Assembly (NCBI GenBank): GCA_914767715.1
Contig: OU612066.1
Location: 23,348,283 to 23,412,282, forward strand
DNA length: 64,000 nucleotides
Direction of reading: 5' to 3'
DNA from: Membranipora membranacea
Taxonomy: Eukaryota; Bryozoa; Gymnolaemata; Cheilostomatida; Membraniporidae
Within the stretch, counting starts at the first letter, position 1. Each line of letters begins with the position of its first letter. A program made the position numbers and the translations under genes. Of the stretch, positions 8,232 through 20,102 are shown in pieces. The notes under the pieces were generated by a model that worked only from the letters and a program-made list of their open reading frames with translations, was not told the origin of the DNA and did no database searches.

Positions 8232-9869
8232 TATTGAATTGAACAAGATTCTCAGTGTCTATTTGCCAATTGTTTACCTTTTACTTGACATCAACATCTT
8301 AGCCAAGCAGCTGAGTTCAAGCATAATTGGATGAATTGTTGTTATCCAAGTTGTTTACCCATGAAGTCATAATCAAGATAAGGCAGTCAGAATGTTAATT
8401 TTGTTGACATTGGCATTCATAGGCAACCTGCACAGAACTTAAAAGGTACCAGTAGATTTAAAAATGGTTAACCCTTTGGGTAAACACACAGATTATCGTT
8501 ATGAGCTAGCAGCAGATTATCAAGAGCTGAGCCAGATACAACCACTGTATGTTGTATCTGGCTCAGCTCTTGTAGTTGACCAAGTAGCAGCAGAAAATCA
8601 ATGAAACATTGTTGCAAATACTGGATAATAAGGGGGCAAGAGATTTTTTTGCAAAGCAGTCTCATTCTTGTCATAGTTACTCTGTACTATGATGAGCATG
8701 GAAGCAGAGTTTGGTGAAATAATTTGATGAAAATATACGAATGGAATTTGGTCAACCATCTAGTATTTTTCATAAAAGGTTAAAACTTCCCGCCCCCTCA
8801 CTCTTCTGTGAAAGAATGATCATGATTGTACTTTCACCAAAACAACCAACATTGTAAACTCATCGCATTCATTATCAGCAGCAAAAGACAGGAAGTTAGG
8901 TCAGCTTACGATGACATCCTGTCTCTCTAATTCCGCAAGTGTGTCATGATGACTTGTTACAAGTGCAATGGAATGTGTGTGAAGGATTAACTACCAGCGA
9001 CAATTAATTCGATAATTAAAAATTTTACAAGGAATATTGAGGTAATTAAGTCATTATGCCTGTTAAAGGCTAACCTCCCTGCTTGTGGCACACAAGCTGA
9101 CAGCTTAAATTGTATTACTGTAAACGTTGTTGTCACTAGCCTAACATTTAAATACTATCTGTACTAGTGCCAACACTTGCTAGGGAACTACCATCCAAGA
9201 GTGAGAGAGAAAAATGCCACAATTGCTTCCTGTACACCATATAACTGAGATGGCTGGGAATGATGAAGTTTAACATCAAGAGCTCCTTTGTAGACAGGTA
9301 ATGAATATATACCAGGCTTACAATAGATTTACCTTTGCCTCTCTCTACCCACAAACCATAGCATTCAGAGCTAAATCCTTGCTCAGAGCCATTCAATCTC
9401 AAAAATCCCAAGGATCGTAGATTAAGACTATGCCAATAATCAGTATTAATACTGCATGCTTTGACACCAAGTATGTTTTCTAGCATCAGTCAGCATATTT
9501 TCGGTAGTTCTGTGGAGGATATGGCCTCATTCGCATATCACTTCTCTCAACTTAGGCATGTAGGGCGATTTATACAAAGTAGATCCTCGCTCAACTGGTG
9601 AGCGATGTTGTACCTTTTTATTAGTAGCAAAGTTTTGTGATAATTCTGCTAGCATAATTTAGCTGATGTATTCTATTTATGCAGTTGCTGCCTACATTCT
9701 CAAATTGCACAAGATATAGCTTAGGGTACAGTACAACAAAGAAGAGTTGGACATAGGTATTTTGTCAGCTCATCATACTCAATACTAAGAGTTTTCTGTG
9801 CTTACAAAAAATGTGATGAGGACAATTCGAATGGAATGCTTTCGAGTTCCATCATGATGAAACGAAAAG
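8232..9869. other. Low-coding flank between LTR element and SINE-like relics
   Basis: Apart from the hairpin at 8521-8572 I recognise nothing here. A minus-strand frame at 9148-9486 encodes 112 residues and another at 8468-8674 encodes 68. Neither resembles a family I know, and the second runs through the hairpin. I treat both as chance frames. Confidence 0.5.
8521..8572. repeat. Perfect 22-bp inverted repeat, 8-nt loop
   Basis: Arms 8521-8542 and 8551-8572 are exactly complementary over 22 bp (left arm begins CAAGAGCTGAGCC) with loop CACTGTAT. The pairing stops cleanly on both sides. In such AT-rich flank a perfect stem of this length is unlikely by chance. It could be a snap-back duplication, a small palindromic transposon relic or an RNA hairpin. 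The loop is short for a canonical microRNA precursor. Confidence 0.85.
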
Positions 9870-9950
9870 AAAAAATTTGCCCCAGCATGAATTTGAAACT
9901 GAGCCTTCCGCGACATAGAATTTGAGCTATCTACCTTGCTCAGCAACATC
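9870..9950 (-). repeat. tRNA-like SINE head or tRNA pseudogene
   Basis: On the minus strand the sequence from 9950 reads GTTGCTGAGCAAGGTAG, which resembles a box A. A D-stem GAGC/GCTC can form. A box B-like GTTTCAAATTC (9889-9899) follows and the segment ends GGGGCAAA before T6 (9870-9875). The acceptor and anticodon stems pair poorly, so it is not a working tRNA. A tRNA-derived SINE relic is more likely. Confidence 0.45.
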
Positions 9951-10158
9951 TAATCATTGTAGCAGCTAACTTGCCTGGTCATCTAAATACAAACTCATCG
10001 AATACAATGTCAATCCAATCATATAATATTGACTAGAACTGTAAAGGATTATACTATAACAATACAATAGCAATAATGAATGTAGTGTATTTAGCAGGCA
10101 GGGTTAATTATACAATAATGTTGCTGTTTGGGTAATGATATATGGGGCATGAAACTCA

Positions 10159-10495
10159 GTGTATGTCCTGAAAATCTGAGGTCTGTAGCTCAATAATTGC
10201 TTATTATGCCAGCTACAAAAGAAGCTTTTTCTAAAGCATCACAAATCAGTAAAATAATGTGTAGGCACATTTTCTTTTGAGCAGCAGCATGGCTTCGAAT
10301 GGTCTGACACCACAAATTTTTATATCATTGGATTGCTCATCTTCTGAGGAACATAGTGTTAATTTTTTTAGTAAAAAAGGAAAACATCTGCCAACATTTC
10401 GAGAGCTTGAGTGAAAACAGTTTAAAAATGATATAATTGCTGCCCTGCTGCCAGCATATGTATGCAACTACGCCATTTTCATAACAAGTATTGTT
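10159..10495 (+). repeat. Relic satellite-like unit (337-bp period)
   Basis: The motif CTGAAAATCTG followed by TGTAGCTC and an ACAAAAGA stretch occurs at 10169 and again from about 10506, giving a unit start spacing of 337 bp. That is almost exactly the monomer length of the adjacent satellite. By eye the unit also shares colinear blocks with the satellite. Examples are TTATTATGCC vs TATTATTCCG, a GTA..CACATTTT..TTTGAG block vs GTATGACATGTTTTTTTAG, GGTCTGACA vs GGACGCTGACA, and TTGCTCATCTTCTGAGG vs TTGCTTCTGCTTCTGAGG. Gaps of about 20 and 10 bp are needed. Confidence 0.5.
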
Positions 10496-10597
10496 TGAGT
10501 ATGATCTGAAAATCTGTAGCTCGACAACTTATTTTGTTTGCAACAAAAGAGGATTCCTCTTTACAATCATTATGATTTATAGCCATATTGAGAGTAT
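10496..10597 (+). repeat. Partial relic unit, second copy
   Basis: This is the start of a second copy of the 337-bp unit (CTGAAAATCTGTAGCTCGA). It then continues into sequence shared with the third copy (TATGATTTATAGCC here, TATATGATTTTTGGCC near 11160). It is interrupted by the tRNA-like element. Confidence 0.45.
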
Positions 10598-10672
10598 AAA
10601 AAAGTTGGCACGGACTCGAACCCAGAGCTCTGTGTTGACGAAATAGAGAATTATCCACTGAGCTACACAGAC
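10598..10672 (-). repeat. tRNA-like sequence with good A and B boxes, then T6
   Basis: Read from 10672 on the minus strand, box A is TAGCTCAGTGG and box B is GGTTCGAGTCC, a full match to the Pol III consensus. Box spacing is about 43 nt and the total tRNA-like length is 69 nt, followed by T6 (10598-10603), a Pol III terminator. D-stem and T-stem pairing is poor and the base before the possible GTC anticodon is not T. A SINE head or tRNA-derived relic is favoured over a functional tRNA. Confidence 0.55.
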
Positions 10673-10796
10673 ATGTTGAATCAAATTAGGAGTGTCTGGC
10701 TTAAATTTAGTGGAGCTTGAATTCTGTATCACAATAATTACATTACATTACTGAAGATGAATACACACACAATCAGCATATTTGTGCACAGCTAAA
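10673..10796. other. Short spacer
   Basis: AT-rich, with no recognised feature. Confidence 0.4.
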
Positions 10797-11232
10797 TCAT
10801 CGCAAATCAATAAAATAATGTAGAAGCACATTTTCTTTTGAGCAGCAGCATGGCTTCAAATGGTCTGACACCACAAACTTTTATATCATTGGATTGCTCA
10901 ACTTCTGAGGAACATAGTGGTTAGTTTTCTTTAGTAAACAAGGAAAATATCTACCAACATATCGAAAGCTTTACGGAAAACGGTTAAAAAATGATACAAA
11001 TTGCTGACCTACTGCAGGCTTATGTAGGCAATTATTCCACTTTTATGGGGGGGGGGGGGGCAAAGAAATAAACAGTTTGTGAGTGTGTCCTGAAAATTTG
11101 AGGTCTGTAGCTTGATAAATTTTTATGCCAGCCACAAAAGAAGTTTTTCGCTTTATAATTTATATGATTTTTGGCCTTTTCGAGATGTGGAGATAACTCG
11201 GGTTCACAAAATTACCTTATATGCCCTGAGGA
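10797..11232 (+). repeat. Diverged second copy of the relic unit, abutting the array
   Basis: The block from 10797 repeats 10229-10480 with substitutions (shared ACATTTTCTTTTGAGCAGCA, at 10267 and 10829). It is followed from about 11085 by the CTGAAAATTTGAGGTCTGTAG motif. A G14 run sits at 11047-11060. At 11233 the sequence switches abruptly to the regular satellite (TGAATTTTTTAAGTCAGC). Confidence 0.55.
11047..11060 (+). repeat. G14 homopolymer
   Basis: Fourteen consecutive G lie inside the relic repeat, in an otherwise AT-rich area. Length is likely to vary between reads or individuals. Confidence 0.7.
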
Positions 11233-14200
11233 TGAATTTTTTAAGTCAGCGCTATTACCCATCCAGCTTGTCTAAGGATCTTTATATTCTGCAGTTTGAA
11301 TAAGGTCAATGAGGGCTCTAACTGGTCAGTGTTTCATATTATTCCGACAGACTTTGTATTTTTTCACGCTGCCATATGACATGTTTTTTTAGTGCAAAAG
11401 TCAGCCTCGTTAAATCGGACGCTGAATGAGAACGGATAACTGCAGAGCCAAACGGATTTCATATTTGAAACGAGCGAGAGTTGCTTCTGCTTCTGAGGTA
11501 AGTTTGAAGCAAGTCTATTTTTTAATCCTAGCGAAAAAAAAGCATGATACCCACCCTTGGCATATTTTTGAATTTTTTAAGTCAGCGTTATTACCCCTCC
11601 AGCTTGTCTCAGGATCTTTATATTCTGCAGTTTGAATAAGGTCAATGGGGGCTCTAACTGGTCAGTGTTTCATATTATTCCGACAGACTTTGTATTTTTC
11701 ACGCTGCCGTATGACATGTTTTTTTAGTGCAAAAGTCAGCCTCGTTAAATCGGACGCTGACAGAGAACGGATAACTGCAGAGCCAAACGGATTTCATATT
11801 TGAAACGAGCAAGACTGCTTCTGTGCTTCTGAGGTAAGTTTGAAGCAAATCTATTTTTTAATCCGAGCGAAAAAAAAGCATGATACCCACCCTTGGTATA
11901 TTTTTGAATTTTTTAAGTCAGCGTTATTACCCCTCTAGCTTGTCTCAGGATCTTTATATTCTGCAGTTTGAATAAGGTCAATGGGGGCTCTAACTGGTCA
12001 GTGATTCATATTATTCCGACAGACTTTGTATTTTTTCACGCTGCCGTATGACATGTTTTTTTAGTGCAAAAGTCAGCCTCGTTAAATCGGACGCTGACAG
12101 AGAACCGATAACTGCAGAGCCAAATGGATTTCAAATTTGAAACGAGCGAGAGTTGCTTCTCCTTCTGAGGTAAGTTTGAAGCAAATCTATTTTTTAATCC
12201 GAGTGAAAAAAAAGCATGATACCCACCCTTGGTATATTTTTGAATTTTTCAAGTCAGCGTTATTACCCCTCCAGCTTGTCTCAGGATCTTTATATTCTGC
12301 AGTTTGAATAAGGTTAATGGGGGCTCTAACTGGTCAGTGTTTCATATTATTCCGACAGACTTTGTATTTTTTCACGCTGCCGTATGACATGTTTTTTTGG
12401 TGCAAAAGTCAGCCTCGTTAAATCGGACCCTGACAGAGAACGGATAACTGCAGAGCCAAACGGATTTCATATTTGAAACGAGCGAGAGTTGCTTCTGCTT
12501 CTGAGGTAAGTTTGAAGCAAATCTAATTTTTAATCCGAGCAAGAAAAAAGCATGATACCCACCCTTGGTATATTTTTGAATTTTTTAAGTCAGCGTTATT
12601 ACCCCTCCAGCTTGTCTCAGGATCTTTATATTCTGCAGTTTGAATAAGGTCAATGGGGGCTCTAACTGGTCAGTGTTTCATATTATTCCGACAGGCTTTG
12701 TATTTTTTCACGCTGCCGTATGACATGTTTTTTTAGTGCAAAAGTCAGCCTCGTTTAATCAGACGCTGACAGAGAACGGATAACTGCAGAGCCAAACGGA
12801 TTTCATATTTGAAACAAGCGAGAGTTGCTTCTGCTTTTGAGGTAAGTTTGAAGCAAATCTATTTTTTAATCCGAGCGAAAAAAAAGCATGATACCCACCC
12901 TTGGTATATTTTTGAATTTTTTAAGTCAGCGTTATTACCCCTCCAGCTTGTCTCAGAATCTTTATATCCTGCGGTTTGAATAAGGTCAATGGGGGCTCTA
13001 ACTGGTCAGTGTTTCATATTATTCCGACAGACTTTGTATTTTCTCAAGCTGCCGTATGACATGTTTTTTTAGTGCAAAAGTCAGCCTCGTTTAATCGGAC
13101 GCTGACAGAGAACGGATCACTGCAATGCCAAACGGATTTTTTATATTTGAAACGAGCGAGAGTTGCTTCTTCTTCTGAGGTAAGTTTGAAGCAAATCTAT
13201 TCTTTAATCCGAGCGAAAAAAAAGCATGATACCCACCCTTGGTATATTTTTGAGTTTTTTAAGTCAGCGTTATTACCCCTCCAGCTTGTCTCAGGATCTT
13301 TATATTTTGCAGTTTGAATAATGTCAATGGGGGCTCTAACTGGTCAATGTTTCATATTATTCCGACAGACTTTGTATTTTTTCACGCTGCCGTATGACAT
13401 GTTTTTTTAGTGCAAAAGTCAGCCTCGTTTAATCAGACGCTGACATAGAACGGATAACTGCAGAGCCAAACGGATTTCATATTTGAAACGAGCGAGAGTT
13501 GCTTCTGCTTTTGAGGTAAGTTTGAAGCAAATCTATTTTTTAATCCGAGCGAAAAAAAAGCATGATACCCACCCTTGGTATATTTTTGAATTTTTTAAGT
13601 CAGCGTTATTACCCCTCCAGCTTGTCTCAGGATCTTTATATCCTGCGGTTTGAATAAGGTCAATGGGGGCTCTAACTGGTCAGTGTTTCATATTATTCCG
13701 ACAGACTTTGTATCTTTTCACGCTGCCGTATGACATGTTTTTTTAGTGCAAAAGTCAGCCTCGTTATATCGGACGTTGACAGAGAACGGATAACTGCAGA
13801 GCCAAACGGATTTCATATTTGAAACGAGCCAGAGTTGCTTCTGCTTCTGAGGTAAGTTCGAAGCAGATCTATTTTTTAATACGAGCAAAAAAAAGCATGA
13901 TACCCACCCTTGGTATATTTTTGAATTTTCTAAATCAGTGTTATTACCCCTCCAGCTTGTCTCAGGATCTTTATATTCTGCAGTTTGAATAAGGTCAATG
14001 GGGGCTCTAACTGGTCAGTGTTTCATATTATTCCGACAGACTTTGTATTTTCTCACGCTGCCGTATGACATGTTTTTTTAGTGCAAAAGTCAGCCTCGTT
14101 TAATCAGACGCTGACAGAGAACGGATCACTGCAGAGCCAAACGGATTTTTTATATTTGAAACGGGCGAGAGTTGCTTCTGCTTCTGAGGTAAGTTTGAAG

Positions 14201-16743
14201 CAAATCTATTCTTTAATCCGAGCGAAAAAAAAGCATGATACCCACCCTTATTATATTTTTGAGATTTTTAAGTCAGCGTTATTACCCCTCCAGCTTGTCT
14301 CAGGATCTTTATATTCTGCAGTTTGAATAAGGTCAATGGGGGCTCTAACTGGTCAGTGTTTCAAATTATTCCGACAGACTTTGTATTATTTCACGCTGCC
14401 GTATGACATGTTTTTTTAGTGCAAAAGCAGCCTCGTTTAATCGGACGCTGACAGAGAACGGATAACTGCAGAGCCAAACGGATTTCATATTTGAAACGAG
14501 CGAGAGTTGCTTCTGCTTCTGAGGTAAGTTTGAAGCAAATCTATTTTTTAATACCAGCGAAAAAAAAGCATGATACCCACCCTTGGTGTATTTTTGAATT
14601 TTTCAAGTCAGCGTTATTACCCCTCCAGCTTGTCTCAGGATCTTTATATTCTGCAGTTTGAATAAGGTTAATGGGGGCTCTAACTGGTCAGTGTTTCATA
14701 TTATTCCGACAGACTTTGTATTTTTTCACGCTGCCGTATGACATGTTTTTTGGTGCAAAAGTCAGCCTCGTTAAATCGGACCCTGACAGAGAACGGATAA
14801 CTGCAGAGCCAAACGGATTTCATATTTGAAACGAGCGAGAGTTGCTTCTGCTTCTGAGGTAAGTTTGAAGCAAATCTATTTTTTAATCTGAGTGAAAATA
14901 AAGCATGATACCCACCCTTGGTATATTTTTGAATTTTTTAAGTCAGCGTTATTACCCCTCCAGCTTGTCTCAGGATCTTTATATTCTGCAGTTTGAAAAA
15001 GGTCAATGGGGGCTCTAACTGGTCAGTGTTTCGTATTATTCCGACAGACTTTGTATTTTTTCACGCTGCCGTATGACATGTTTTTTTAGTGCAAAAGTCA
15101 GCCTCGTTTAATCGGACGCTGACAGAGAACGGATAACTGCAGAGCCAAACGGATTTCATATTTGAAAAGAGCGAGAGTTGCTTCTGCTTCTGAGGTAAGT
15201 TTGAAGCAAATCTATTTTTTAATCCGAGCGAAAAAAAAGCATGATACCCACCCTTGGTATATTTTTGAATTTTTTAAGTCAGCGTTATTACCCCTCCAGC
15301 TTGTCTCAGGATCTTAATATTCTGCAGTTTGAATAAGGTCAATGGGGGCTCTAACTTGTCAGTGTTTCATATTATTCCGACAGACTTTGTATTTTTTCAT
15401 GCTGCCGTATGACATGTTTTTTTAGTGCAAAAGTCAGCCTCGTTAAATCGGACGCTGACAGAGAACGGATAACTGCAGAGCCAAACGGATTTCATATTTG
15501 AAACGAGCCAGAGTTGCTTCTGCTTCTGAGGTAAGTTTGAAGCAAATCTATTTTTTTATTCCGAGCGAAAAAAATGCATGATACCCACCCTTGGTATGTT
15601 TTTGAATTTCTTAAGTCAGCGTTATTACCCCTCCAGCTTGTCTCAGGATCTTTATATTCTGCAGTTTGAAAAAGGTCAATGGGGGCTCTAACTGGTCAGT
15701 GTTTCATATTATTCCGACAGACTTTGTATTTTTTCACGCTGCCGTATGACCTGTTTTTTTAGTGCAAAAGTCAGCCTCGTTAAATCGGACGCTGACAGAG
15801 AACGGATAACTGCAGAGCCAAACGAATTTCATATTTGAAACGAGCGAGAGTTGCTTCTGCTTCTGAGGTAAGTTTGAAGCAAATCTATTTTTTAATCCGA
15901 GCGAAAAAAATGCATGATACCCACCCTTTGTATGTTATTGAATTTCTTAAGTCAGCGTTATTACCCCTCCAGCTTGTCTCAGGATCTTTATATTCTGCAG
16001 TTTGAATAAGGTCAATGGGGTTTCTGACCGGTCAGTGTTTCATATGATTCCGACAGACTTTGTATTTTTTCACGCTGCCGTATGACATGTTTTTTTAGTG
16101 CAAAAGTCAGCCTCGTTTAATCGGACGCTGACAGAGAACGGATCACTGCAGAGCCAAACGGATTTTTTATATTTGAAACGAGCGAGAGTTGCTTCTGCTT
16201 CTGAGGTAAGTTTGAAGCAAATCTATTTTTTAATCCGAGCGAAAAAAAAGCATGATACCCACCCTTGGTATATTTTTGAATTTTTTAAGTCAGCGTTCAT
16301 ACCCCTCCAGCTTGTCTCAGGATCGTTATATTCTGCAGTTTGAATAAGGTCAATGGGGGCTCTAACTGGTCAATGTTTCATATTATTCCGACAGACTTTG
16401 TATTTTTTCACGCTGCCGTATGACATGTTTTTTTAGTGCAAAAGTCAGCCTCGTTAAATCAGACGCTGACAGAGAACGGATAACTGCAGAGCCAAACGGA
16501 TTTCATATTTGAAACGAGCGAGAGTTGCTTCTGCTTCTGAGGCAAGTTTGAAGCAAATGTATTTTTTAATCCGAGCGAAAAAAAAGCATGATACCCACCC
16601 TTGGTATATTTTTGAATTTTTTAAGTCAGCGTTATTACCCCTCCAGCTTGTCTCAGGATCTTTATATTCTGCGGTTTGAATAAGGTCAATGGGGGCTCTA
16701 ACTGGTCAGTGTTTCATATTATTCCGACAGACTTTGTATTTTT
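11233..16743 (+). repeat. Left monomeric zone of the satellite
   Basis: About 16 monomers, each with private changes and no long repeated block. One variant (GGATCACTGCA with an extra T run, TTTTTTATATTTG) recurs at 13072, 14081 and 16098, spacing 1009 and 2017 bp, i.e. three and six monomers. Near the inner edge, monomers appear that resemble core types 10 (GTTTCTGACCGG, about 16020) and 14 (GAGGCAAGT, about 16540). Core variants therefore pre-existed in the diverged zone. Confidence 0.85.
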
Positions 16744-17415
16744 TCACCCTGCCGTATGACATGTTTTTTTAGTGTCAAAGTCAGCCTCATTAAATCGGAC
16801 GCTGACAGAGAACGGATAACTGCAGAGCCAAACGAATTTCATATTTGAAACGAGCGAGAGTTGCTTTTGCTTCTGAGGTAAGTTTGAAGCAAATCTATTT
16901 TTTAATCCGAGCGAAAAAAAATCATGATAACCACCCTTGGTATATTTTTGAATTTTTTAAGTCAGCGTTATTACCCCTCCAGCTTGTCTCAGGATCTTTA
17001 TATTCTGCAGTTTGAATAAGGTCAATGGGGGCTCTAACTGGTCAGTGTTTCATATTATTCCGACAGACTTTGCATTTTTTCACGCTGCCGTATGACATGT
17101 TTTTTTAGTGCAAAAGTCAGCATCGTTTAATCGGATGCTGACAGAGAACGGATAACTGCAGAGCCAAACGGATTTCATATTTGAAACGAGCGAGAGTTGC
17201 TTCTGCTTCTGAGGTAAGTTTGAAGCAAATCTATTTTTTAATCCGAGCGAAAAAAAATCATGATACCCACCCTTGGTATATTTTTGAATTTTTTAAGTCA
17301 GCGTTATTACCCCTCCAGCTTGTCTCAGGATCTTTATATTCTGCAGTTTGAATAAGGTCAATGGGGGCTCTAACTGGTCAGTGTTTCATATTATTCCGAC
17401 AGACTTTGTATTTTT
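16744..17415 (+). repeat. Partial HOR at the left edge of the core (types 7-8)
   Basis: Two monomers carry the marks of core type 7 (CACCCTGCC, GTGTCAAAG, AACGAATTTC) and type 8 (TTTGCATTT, GTCAGCATCG). These end the complete units further right, so the homogenised core starts here mid-unit. Confidence 0.75.
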
Positions 17416-20102
17416 TCACGCTGCCGTATGACATGTTTTTTTAGTGCAAAAGTCAGCCTCGTTAAATCGGACGCTGACAGAGAACGGATAACTGCAGAGC
17501 CAAACGGATTTCATATTTAAAACGAGCGAGAGTTGCTTCTGCTTCTGAGGTAAGTTTGAAGCAAATCTAATTTTTAATCCTAGCGAAAGAAAAGCGTGAT
17601 ACCCACCCTTGGTATATTTTTGAACTTTTTTAGTCAGCGTTTTTACCCCTCCAGCTTGTCTCAGGATCTTTATATTCTGCAGTTTGAATAAGGTCAATAG
17701 GGGCTCTAACTGGTCAGAGTTTCATATTATTCCGACAGACTTTGTATTTTTTCACGCTGCCGTATGACATGTTTTTTTAGTGCAAAAGTCAGCCTCGTTT
17801 AATCGGACGCTGACAGAGAACGGATAACTGCAGAGCCAAACGGATTTCATATTTGAAACGAGCGAGAGTTGCTTCTGCTTCTGAGGTAAGTTTGAAGCAA
17901 ATCTATTTTTTAATCCGAGCGAAAAAAAAAGCATAATACCCACCCTTGGTATATTTTTGAATTTTTTAAGTCAGCGTTATTACCCCTCCAGCTTGTCTCA
18001 GGATCTTTATATTCTGCAGTTTGAATAAGGTCAATGGGGGCTCTAACTGGTCAGGGTTTCATATTATTCCGACAGACTTTGTATTTTTTCACGCTGCCAT
18101 ATGACATGTTTGTTTAGTGCAAAAGTCAGCCTCGTTAAATCGGACGCTGACAGAGAACGGATAACTGCAGAGCCAAACGGATTTCATATTTAAAACGAGC
18201 GAGAGTTGCTTCTGCTTCTGAGGTAAGTTTGAAGCAAATCTAATTTTTAATCCTAGCGAAAGAAAAGCATGATACCCACCCTTGGTATATTTGTGAACTT
18301 TTTTAGTCAGCGTTTTTACCCCTCCAGCTTGTCTCAGGATCTTTATATTCTGCAGTTTGAATAAGGTCAATAGGGCCTCTAACTGGTCAGTGTTTCATAT
18401 TATTCCGACAGACTTTGTATTTTTTCACGCTGCCGTATGACATGTTTTTTTAGTGCAAAAGTCAGCCTCGTTTAATCGGACGCTGACAGAGAATGGATAA
18501 CTGCAGAGCCAAACGGATTTCATATTTGAAACGAGCGAGTGTTGCTTCTGCTTCTGAGGTAAGTTTGAAGCAAATCTATTTTTTAATCCGAGCGAAAAAA
18601 AAGTATGATACCCACCCTTGGTATATTTTTGAATTTTTTAAGTCAGCGTTATTACCCCTCCAGCTTGTCTCAGGATCTTTATATTCTGCAGTTTGAATAA
18701 GGTCAATGGGGGCTCTAACTGGTCAGTGTTTCATATTATTCCGACAGACTTTGTATTTTTTCACGCTGCCGTATGACATGTTTTTTAGTGCAAAAGTCAG
18801 CCTCATTTAATCGGACGCTGACAGAGAACGGATAACTGCAGAGCCAAACGGATTTCATATTTGAAACGAGCGAGAGTTGCTTCTGCTTCTGATGTAAGTT
18901 TGAAGCAAATCTATTTTTTAATCCGAGCGAAATAAAGCATGATACCCACCCTTGGTATATTTTTGAATTTTTTAAGTCAGCGTTATTACCCCTCCAGCTT
19001 GTCTCAGGATCTTTATATTCTGCAGTTTGAATAAGGTCAATGGGGGCTCTAACTGGTCAGTGTTTCATATTATTCCGACAGACTTTGTTTTTTTTCACGC
19101 TGCCGTATGACATGTTTTTTTAGTGCAAAAGTCAGCCTCGTTAAATCGGACGCTGACAGAGAGCGGATAACTGCAGAGCCAAACGGATTTTATATTTGAA
19201 ACGAGCGAGAGTTGCTTCTGCTTCTGAGGTAAGTTTGAAGCAAATCAATTTTTTAATACGAGCGAAAAAAAAGCATGATACCCACCCTTGGTATATTTTT
19301 GAATTTTTTAAGTCAGCGTTATTACCCCTCCAGCTTGTCTCAGGATCTTTATATTCTGCAGTTTGAATAAGGTCAATGGGGGCTCTAACTGGTCAGTGTT
19401 TCATATTATTCCGACAGACTTTGTATTTTTTCACCCTGCCGTATGACATGTTTTTTTAGTGTCAAAGTCAGCCTCATTAAATCGGACGCTGACAGAGAAC
19501 GGATAACTGCAGAGCCAAACGAATTTCATATTTGAAACGAGCGAGAGTTGCTTTTGCTTCTGAGGTAAGTTTGAAGCAAATCTATTTTTTAATCCGAGCG
19601 AAAAAAAATCATGATAACCACCCTTGGTATATTTTTGAATTTTTTAAGTCAGCGTTATTACCCCTCCAGCTTGTCTCAGGATCTTTATATTCTGCAGTTT
19701 GAATAAGGTCAATGGGGGCTCTAACTGGTCAGTGTTTCATATTATTCCGACAGACTTGGTATTTTTTCACCCTGCCGTATGACATGTTTTTTTAGTGTCA
19801 AAGTCAGCCTCATTAAATCGGACGCTGACAGAGAACGGATAACTGCAGAGCCAAACGAATTTCATATTTGAAACGAGCGAGAGTTGCTTTTGCTTCTGAG
19901 GTAAGTTTGAAGCAAATCTATTTTTTAATCCGAGCGAAAAAAAATCATGATAACCACCCTTGGTATATTTTTGAATTTTTTAAGTCAGCGTTATTACCCC
20001 TCCAGCTTGTCTCAGGATCTTTATATTCTGCAGTTTGAATAAGGTCAATGGGGGCTCTAACTGGTCAGTGTTTCATATTATTCCGACAGACTTTGTATTT
20101 TT
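17416..20102 (+). repeat. HOR unit 1, 8 monomers (2,687 bp)
   Basis: Monomer types 1-2-3-4-5-6-7-7. Type marks: 1, TTTAAAACGAG, CCTAGCGAAAG and AATAGGGGC; 2, A9 and GGTCAGGGTTTC; 3, as 1 but AATAGGGCC; 4, AGTGTTGC and AAGTATG; 5, CTGATGTAAG and CGAAATAAAGC; 6, TTTGTTTTTTTTC, GAGAGCGG and AATACG; 7, CACCCTGCC and GTGTCAAAG. The first monomer starts like type 2 and turns into type 1. Type 8 is absent. Phase is set at TCACGCTGCC. Confidence 0.85.

Noticed and set aside
8468-8674. Minus-strand 68-codon open frame
   Set aside because: It runs through both arms of the perfect hairpin and has no family resemblance.
9148-9486. Minus-strand 112-codon open frame
   Set aside because: It has no recognisable domain, no neighbouring exon signals I trust, and an amino-acid mix like translated AT-rich DNA. 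I could not support it as a gene.
10598-10672. Functional tRNA gene
   Set aside because: Box A, box B and terminator are good, but acceptor, D and T stems do not pair adequately and the position before the anticodon is not T. A SINE head or pseudogene is kept instead.
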